From Podospora pseudoanserina (taxonomy: Eukaryota > Ascomycota > Sordariomycetes > Sordariales > Podosporaceae): 64,000 nucleotides of DNA. Under the pieces are notes generated by a model. The model made no database searches and was not told where the DNA came from. It saw nothing but the letters and a program-made list of their open reading frames with translations. Shown here in pieces: positions 57,799 to 64,000 of the stretch. The number at the start of each line of letters is the position of its first letter. Positions within the stretch are counted from its first letter, which is position 1. The DNA lies in NCBI RefSeq assembly GCF_035222485.1, contig NC_085920.1, positions 3,720,001-3,784,000 of the forward strand. Direction: 5' to 3'. The translations under genes were made by a program, and so were the position numbers.

Positions 57799-59468
57799 AT
57801 GGGCCTCAAACTCACTCACCTTTACGCTGCCCCTGAGGTTAACCCCGTTAACCGAAAGGCGCGGGCGATACCTTTCTTTAACCCTGTTAATGTTTACGGC
57901 CGGGTGTTCTTCTTCTCGTGGTTCGGTTTCATGATCGCGTTCTGGGGTAAGTTTCTGTCATTCTGCTACTACCTACCTGGCAATTCTGTACTAACTTTCT
58001 GTGCTTTAGCTTGGTATACATTCCCACCATTGGTATGATGACACCTTCTCATAGCATCAATGAGGTGTAGGAGTCTAACAGATGCCGTCTATAGCTCACA
58101 CATACTATCAAATATGACCTCAACCTCTCACCGGCTGAGGTAGCCAACAGCAACATTGTCTCTCTTCTAGCCACCCTCCTCGTCAGGGTCATCGCCGGCC
58201 CATTATGCGATCAATTCGGTCCCCGCAAAGTCTTTGGCGGCCTTCTCCTCGTCGGCGCCATTCCCCTCGGCTTGGCCCCTCTAGTGCAAAACATCAACGG
58301 GCTCTACATCTCCCGCTTCTTCATCGGCATTCTCGGCGGCTCTTTTGTCCCCTGCCAGGTCTGGTCAACCGGCTTTTTCGACAAGAACATCGTCGGCACG
58401 GCCAACGCCCTGACCGGCGGCTTCGGCAACGCGGGAGGCGGCATCACCTACTTCATCATGCCCGCCGTCTACGACGCCTTTGTCGCCAGCGGCCGCTCCC
58501 CGGGCCAATCCTGGCGGCTGACGTTCATCATCCCTCTTGTCATGGTCATCGCAACGGGGGCTGCCCTCCTTCTCCTCTGCCCCGACACCCCCACCGGCAA
58601 GTGGGCCGACCGTCACCTCCAAGCAAAGGAGAACCTTCACGCCCACGGCATCGATGAGACGATCGTCGACATTCCCGGCGCCATCACCGACCGGTTGCCT
58701 TCCACCCCACCAGACAGCAACCACGAGAAGGTTGACCTGAAGATTGAACGGAAGACTTCAGCCGCGTTTGACCACGAGGCGCAGCTTTCAAAGACGGAGA
58801 TGATCCAGACTGCCCAGGGGGAGATTGTCCAAAAGCCGACACTGAAGGAGGCCCTCCAGGTCGCGCGCTCCCCGCAGACGATTTTTCACATCTTGACGTA
58901 CTCGTGCTCTTTTGGATCGGAGCTGGCGATCAATGCCATCCTGGCGTCTTATTACGTCAAGAATTTTCCTTCGCTCGGGCAGACGGCTGCGTCGAACTAT
59001 GCTGCCATTTTTGGGTTTCTCAATTTTGTTACGCGCCCTCTTGGGGGTATTGTGTCTGATATTTTGTACAATTATTTTGGACGCTCGCTGTGGTTGAAGA
59101 AGATGTGGATCGTGGTTTGTGGTGCTGTCACTGGGGTGCTGTTAATCGTGATTGGGGTTTTGGACCCGAGGGATCAGGGGGTGATGTTTGGATTGGTCGC
59201 GGTGATGGCGGTTTTTTTGGAGGCGGGGAATGGTGCGAATTTCAGCTTGGTGCCGCACGTGCATCCATTTGCGAATGGGATTTTGTCGGGGTTGACGGGG
59301 GCGGGTGGGAACTTGGGCGGGGTGGTGTTTGCGGTTGTATTTAGGTTTATGGATGGGGGGAAGGGGTATGCGAGGGGGTTTTGGGTGATTGGGGTTGTTA
59401 ATCTTGGGATCGCTTTGGGGGTGAGTTGGATCAGGCCGCTGCCGAGGGGGCAGGTTGGGGGGCATTAG
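57799..59468 (+). CDS. High-affinity nitrate transporter (NRT2/CrnA, NNP family)
   Basis: Exons 57799..57946, 58010..58032 and 58095..59468, 514 residues; the middle exon is only 23 nt. It is a 12-span major facilitator of the nitrate/nitrite porter family. The N-terminus [31 protein letters not shown] leads to TM1; the MFS signature [13 protein letters not shown] lies between TM2 and TM3. The nitrate signatures [13 protein letters not shown] (TM5) and [11 protein letters not shown] (TM11) are both present. A cytosolic loop of about 90 residues between TM6 and TM7, typical of fungal CrnA, is seen ([11 protein letters not shown] to [13 protein letters not shown]). It imports nitrate with protons at the plasma membrane. 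No nitrate or nitrite reductase gene is nearby, so it is not in the clustered arrangement of Aspergillus. Confidence 0.95.
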
Positions 59469-61057
59469 ATGGGAATATGGGTCGTGAATTGGTTTACGGA
59501 TGGGACTCTCTTTTAGCGTGGTGTTTTGGTGTTCTGGGTTGGGTAAAACAAACATGGCGGATTACGGGGCTGGAATCTGGGATAGGGGGTTGTAAGCGTG
59601 GAATTAAAAGACCATATCGAGTTTACATTGCTCTTGACGAACGATATCAATGTGTTGTGGCACCATTTGCCAAAGACTCCATTGCAACGCGATGAACATC
59701 AGAGCATGAATGACGTTCAGCTGTCTTGATCAAACCTGGTCGAGAGCTACGAAGTGTAACTGATTCTGAGGATGACTTACACTGACTGTCTGTTCCAGGC
59801 CCTGTCCCGGACACACAGATCTTGGCAGGTAGGTAGGTATCTATCCTTGGAACAACACATCCGTCAAACACTCGGAACTTGTCATCGAACAACCAACCCC
59901 AGGAACAACAGTCACCACCGGACAACTGACAACCAACCAACCGCCAGTCCTCCGCCAAGTTTACCGGTGTGTTGCCCCCCCCCAGCATCTCACGATACTA
60001 CCCCAACCGGGGCGGTGTCGGATATCGCACCCGGCGGTCACTTGCACGAAACAACCTTCCGTACTCTCGACCGGCGGCCACTTGCACGAAACAACCTTCC
60101 GTACTCTCTCGACCGGCGGCAACCATCGGAAGAAAACACCCACCCCTTATCTGACCCTTCCACACCGAAAATCTGCACAACAAACTCCTTGGCAACATAG
60201 CGTAGGTGGTCACGATGTTACATATACGCACAGTCTATGTCCTTTTTGACACACAACCTCGCCCCTTTACATAACCAACCCGAACCCTAACTCTCCGACC
60301 GGCCCGGCTATCGGCACCGACAGCCGCTCCGGCTTCGAAGGCCCACTACCTCCCGAGAACCGCCCCACTTTTGCCGTGCCGGGAATGAAAGTTGTGGGGA
60401 ACGGACTGGTCCGTAGCGCAAATGTGTGATATGTCACGCTAAGGCAGACCCGCAACCATCGAGTTCGAGTCAAGGAAGGAACCGAGCGGTCGGGAAATGC
60501 CATGACGGAATTGGCATGGGAGTTTTTGGGTGGTCACATGTGGCAGTTTACGCTTGGGGGGAAAGGGGGGGAGAAGTCGGGGGTTAGTCGGAGGTTTGAG
60601 TCGGGGGTTTCATCACACAGGATAGCACATATTGTATCGTTAGACGGTAAGATAGTCGAGAGCTATCGCAAGTGATGTTGAAGGCCGGTTTGGAAAAAGT
60701 CTGGAACACCCCTTGTGGAGAGATAGGGAAAGAGACGAACTGGATCGGTTGTCGGTGGTGGAGTTTTGCGGGAACGGCACATGGCGGACTACACTATGGA
60801 TAGGGGACCCGCACCGATGGAAAAGTGTAACCCTTCCCGAAGCAGCGGCGGGTGGAAAATTCAGGGAAGGAGTCACTGGTTTTTTTCTTCTCCAGATCGG
60901 GGGAATCGGTGGACGGGTTGGGGGATGTAGATAAGTAGAAGGGGATCTCCTGTTTTGTTCATCTTTGTGAGATACAGACCTCGAGACCAACGAATCTTGA
61001 ACATACCATTGAAGACATCTCGATCTTGTATGAAGGAGTAAAATTGGATGTTATACA
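59469..61057. other. Intergenic region between the nitrate transporter and the DUF1275 gene
   Basis: No gene seen. It contains a tandem repeat at 60031-60122 and a telomere-like fragment AACCCGAACCCTAAC near 60281. Open frames here are short. Confidence 0.45.
60031..60122 (+). repeat. Two-and-a-bit copy tandem repeat of about 41 bp
   Basis: Copy 1 (60031-60070) and copy 2 (60071-60112) both run CCGGCGG..CACTTGCACGAAA and on through CCTTCCGTACTCT; copy 2 has an extra TC. A third partial copy (CCGGCGGC) follows. Confidence 0.9.
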
Positions 61058-62176
61058 ATGACAACAACGCCTTGCTCTTTACCTTGCGTACCGCATATTG
61101 TTGGGCCGGATAGAGGGTCGAATAACGAGATTATGAAAGCTCAGAATCATCAAACCCCACCGCCATCACGACCTACAGAGACGATGATGGATCCTCAAAG
61201 ACAACAAGAACCTATCTCGTCTTCATCCTCCACCACCGAGGCCGAAGTCGAAACACCCACCAACGACCCCCCCCCACCACCACCACCAAAAACCCTCCTC
61301 ACGGCTTCCAAACTTTGGAACTACCTCAATCAAGACATCAAACCCACCGCCTTTGCCGAGATCCAACTTACGCTTTTAACATTCTGCATCGGTTTACAAG
61401 GTTAGTTTTCCCCTGGTCTTCGCTAAGTCACCTTGCCCACATCATATATCTCCCCTTACCCATCCCCCCACCTATCCTCCTCCCACCCCCTTGCTAACTC
61501 TGTTCCCCTATTAGACGCAGTCTCCTTCCCCGACTTCCACTGCTTCGCCTCCAACCAAACAGGCAACACCGTCTTCCTCGTCCTAGCCATCATCCTCCCC
61601 GAGATGAACGGCGAGATGTTTGTCACCTCCAACATCGCCGTCGCCCTGGGCTTCTTCCTCGCGGCCGCCTACCTCACCGGCCAGCTCGGGCACATCATCG
61701 GCCCCCGCCGCCGCTTGTACATCATAATCTGCAATCTCATCCAGACCTGCCTCGTCTTTGCAACTGCTGTCCTGCAGTACAAGAAGGGGGTCGAGCCCCA
61801 GGGTACACGAACCCTCCTGGCGATTGGGTTTCTTGCCACTGCTGCGGGATCGCAGGTTGTGGTGAGTAGGAGTTTGAAGATGACCGAGATTAGCACGGCG
61901 ATGGCGACGGCGGCGTGGTTGGATTTGGTGATTGATCCTGATTTGATGAGGGTGAAAAATAGGGGGAGGAATAGGAGGTTGATGTTTTTGGGGAGTTTGA
62001 TTTTGGGGACGTTGGTGGGGGCGGTGATTTTCAAGAGGGTGGGGAGTGCGGTTGCGTTGTTTGTTAGTGCTGGGGGGAAGGGGGTGGTGACGGGGATGTG
62101 GTTTGGTGTTGAGGGGGAGGAAAGTAGGAAGAGGGAGGGGCGGGAAGAGAAGGGGGAGATGGGGGTGATGGTTTAA
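61058..62176 (+). CDS. DUF1275 (YoaK-like) multispan membrane protein
   Basis: Exons 61058..61400 and 61515..62176, 334 residues; the 114-nt intron is GTTAGT...TATTAG and joins CAA-G to AC-GCA. The first 85 residues are hydrophilic, Pro/Thr/Ser-rich. The DUF1275 body follows: AFAEIQLTLLTFCIGLQDAVSF, then the family hallmark FHCFASNQTGNTVFLVLA (F-x-S-x-QTGN), ALGFFLAAAYLTGQLGHIIGP, LYIIICNLIQTCLVF, IGFLATAAGSQVVVSRS, and MATAAWLDLVIDP close to the usual T/S-x-x-L-DL region. Six membrane spans can be counted. The function of the family is unknown. An internal ATG at 61130 could also start translation. Confidence 0.87.
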
Positions 62177-63176
62177 GGGGAAGGGGGAAGTGATGATGAT
62201 GATGATGACATTAGCGTGGAGTTTTGGGATCTGGGATACCTGGGTTTTTGCTTTAGAGGACTAGAAGACAAAAGCTGGGTTTAGATATGATGTATGAGGA
62301 GAATTTTAGAGTACCCTAGAATGTGTTGTGATGGTCAGCTTTCAAACCTGTAATCCTGTTTTCTATTGCCGCGCTTCCCATAATGGCAAGATAATGTACC
62401 TAAGAATCTTTGCGTCCGATGAGCTAGAGCCCTATGAGCAGGAGTTAAACGTCTCTTTCCCCATATACATTAGCTCGCAGAATCTGAAGCGCGCCGATGT
62501 GACGAAACGGGAAGACGGCATGCTCTCCACAAGTACACAAGTACTATCAAAAGTCTCGGACCGCGACCTCGGTCAGCAGGAATGCGATACGTAAAGCTCG
62601 GGAGGATTAGCCAATCTCGGGACATTCTCGCAATGAAGAGGTTGGTGAAAGGAGCGGTGGCACAATAGCTTTGATGTAGTCGCAGACAAAGACCCTATTT
62701 CTTTCATCATGTGGTCAGCCACCTAGCTCATGTCTATACAATGGTCTTGTCGATTGGTAACTGTTGAAAGTTGGACTTTGGTGACTGGTGGTGTGGCAAG
62801 AGGTTTGAGCGGCAAGGTCGGTCAGGCACATAGTAACTGCGCCTTTGTGGTCTTTAGACTTTTGGTGTGTATCTAGATGATAAGTCTAAGACCTGATTAG
62901 CAAGCAATTTGGAATAATATAGGGAATTCTGGAAGAGATGGCAGAGTCACAGTGTGAATGATAAGCAAGAGATTATGCAGTTACTTGCATAAGAGTGGCC
63001 CGTGCGCTCTTCAGTCAGAAAAAGATTGCCCCTCCATCCCCAGGTTTTCGGGTGCAGTGGCATCATCATCCGATCCGACCAGAAGTGCGGTAGAAGACGG
63101 CTTGCTGCGGTGCGGACCCTTTGGTTTCCGCCATGAAAGGCAGGGAGATATCCACGTCCTCCATAAGCGTCACTCA

Positions 63177-63186
63177 ATGGCGCGAT
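63177..63186 (+). promoter_or_regulatory. CYS3-type bZIP site (9 of 10 match)
   Basis: ATGGCGCGAT matches the Neurospora CYS3 consensus ATGRYRYCAT at nine of ten positions. It is 362 bp before the start of a sulfur amino-acid gene. Confidence 0.4.
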
Positions 63187-63187
63187 T

Positions 63188-63194
63188 TCACGTG
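63188..63194 (+). promoter_or_regulatory. TCACGTG box (Cbf1/Met-type)
   Basis: TCACGTG, the E-box bound by Cbf1 with Met4 in yeast sulfur genes, directly follows the CYS3-like site. Confidence 0.45.
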
Positions 63195-63548
63195 GTCAGC
63201 CCTTTGTTTAGCCTGTCTTTGCGTCTTCTCGACTACTTCTTTCAAGGAAGCTCGAAGGAACCACTCCTTCGAGATCTGCCAAGATCTCCACTGTCTCGGC
63301 TTGGCAACAGGAGGGGCACCTCTTTTTCGCTGATTTCAAAGCGAGCCCTCCAACAAGCATCAGCTGGAGCAAGGTGTGCCAGGTCGGCTCAGTTTCGGAA
63401 TCCCACAGTGTTTTTTATTTTAAGCCCGCAGGGTCGATGTCGCGATTTTTATAAAAATCACCCAACGCCTCTACTATTAAACGTGCCCCCACGCTTCCCC
63501 TACATCACCACCAGAGGCTCACACTCCCCAACCAACAAAACGTACAGG

Positions 63549-64000
63549 ATGACTATCACGACACCACCAAGGGCCTCTTCCCCCTCGTCGGGCTTTGGCA
63601 CCAGAGCCGTCCACGCCGGCTCTGAGCACGATCCCAGCACGTATGTGTCCCCCCCCTCTTCTTCTTCTTCTTCTCCCCAATCCTCCAACTAATAGTGTGC
63701 TCACAGCGGTGCCGTGATCCCCGCCATCTCCCTCTCGACGACCTTTGCGCAAACGGCCGTCGGCCAACCGGTTGGCGAGTATGAGTACTCTAGGTCCTCT
63801 AACCCTAATCGCAAAAACTTTGAGGACATGGTGGCGGCCCTCGAGAACGCCAAGCATGCCCTCGCCTTCTCTTCCGGTAGCGCCACCACTGCCGTGATCC
63901 TCCAGTCGCTTGCCTCTGGCTCGCACGTCATCTCTGTCTCCGACGTCTATGGCGGCACCCACCGTTACTTCACCCAGGTTGCCAAGGCCCACGGTGTGAA
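63549..64000 (+). CDS. Cystathionine gamma-lyase-type PLP enzyme, 5' part (runs off the right edge)
   Basis: Exons 63549..63640 and 63707..>64000, about 128 residues present. This belongs to the Cys/Met metabolism PLP family. The N-terminus SGFGTRAVHAGSEHDPSTGA is the usual opening; AVIPAISLSTTFAQ, GEYEYSRSSNPNRKNFEDMV (the Y-x-R-x-x-NP phosphate-binding motif) and HALAFSSGSATTAVILQSLA (S-S-G loop) follow, and VSDVYGGTHRYF ends the window. Gamma-lyase (CYS3-like) is the best guess; cystathionine gamma-synthase or homocysteine-type enzymes share these motifs, and the catalytic lysine lies beyond the edge. The intron GTATGT...CACAG keeps phase. It is cytosolic, in transsulfuration. Confidence 0.88.

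Larger units (their letters stand above)
62177..63548. other. Intergenic region upstream of the cystathionine gamma-lyase gene
   Basis: No gene seen. GAT microsatellite at 62191-62208. A frame in phase with the downstream gene is open from 62958, but its composition is not protein-like and the family start is at 63549. Sulfur-control motifs are listed separately. Confidence 0.5.

Noticed and set aside
62958-63548. N-terminal extension of the cystathionine gamma-lyase-type protein
   Set aside because: The frame is open, but the residues are not family-like and the region holds promoter motifs; ATG 63549 matches the usual start.

Overview
This window is a stretch of nuclear chromosome from a filamentous ascomycete (Pezizomycotina, most probably Sordariomycetes/Sordariales; the order is inferred from memory of protein style, not from a search). 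The support is: genes broken by short GT...AG introns of about 50-170 nt with fungal branch points, two Zn2Cys6 regulators, a KAR9 protein, a QDE-3/Sgs1-type RecQ helicase, and one isolated 5S rRNA gene, since 5S genes are dispersed in this group. I see no transposon, no tRNA, no CRISPR and no biosynthetic gene cluster. Most genes are housekeeping singletons.

Layout. 1.6-3.7 kb: an aminotransferase class V gene of the molybdenum-cofactor-sulfurase type, with a one-base frameshift in a G run. 4.1 kb: 5S rRNA (minus). 4.2-13.1 kb: about 9 kb with no gene I can support. 13.1-14.6 kb: Zn2Cys6 transcription factor. 14.6-18.0 kb: gene-poor. 18.0-19.1 kb: DUF202 membrane protein (minus) with a probable GC-AG intron. 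20.1-25 kb: a dense block with OST2/DAD1 (plus), GRASP/Grh1 (minus), trimethylguanosine synthase TGS1 (plus; divergent from GRASP) and the tiny V-ATPase V0 subunit f (plus). 25.4-31.1 kb: a 1834-residue protein joining a nucleotidyltransferase-like N-terminal region to ankyrin repeats. 31.9-35.2 kb: KAR9 (minus). 37.3-39.1 kb: a conserved-looking protein of unknown function. 41.3-46.5 kb: RecQ helicase (minus). 46.9-47.6 kb: a tentative three-exon small gene. 49.7-51.4 kb: second Zn2Cys6 factor. 52.0-53.2 kb: ribosome assembly factor RPF2 (minus). 56.0 kb: AIG2/gamma-glutamylcyclotransferase-like protein. 57.8-59.5 kb: NRT2-type nitrate transporter. 61.1-62.2 kb: DUF1275 membrane protein. 63.5 kb to the right edge: start of a cystathionine gamma-lyase-type enzyme.

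The genes do not form one pathway. Two promoters carry plausible nutrient-control sites: NIT4-like and GATA sites before the nitrate transporter, and a TCACGTG (Cbf1-type) box plus a near-consensus CYS3-type site before the sulfur amino-acid gene. Splice sites were placed by hand from consensus and reading-frame continuity; every total below was checked to be a multiple of three. Function calls rest on motif recognition from memory.
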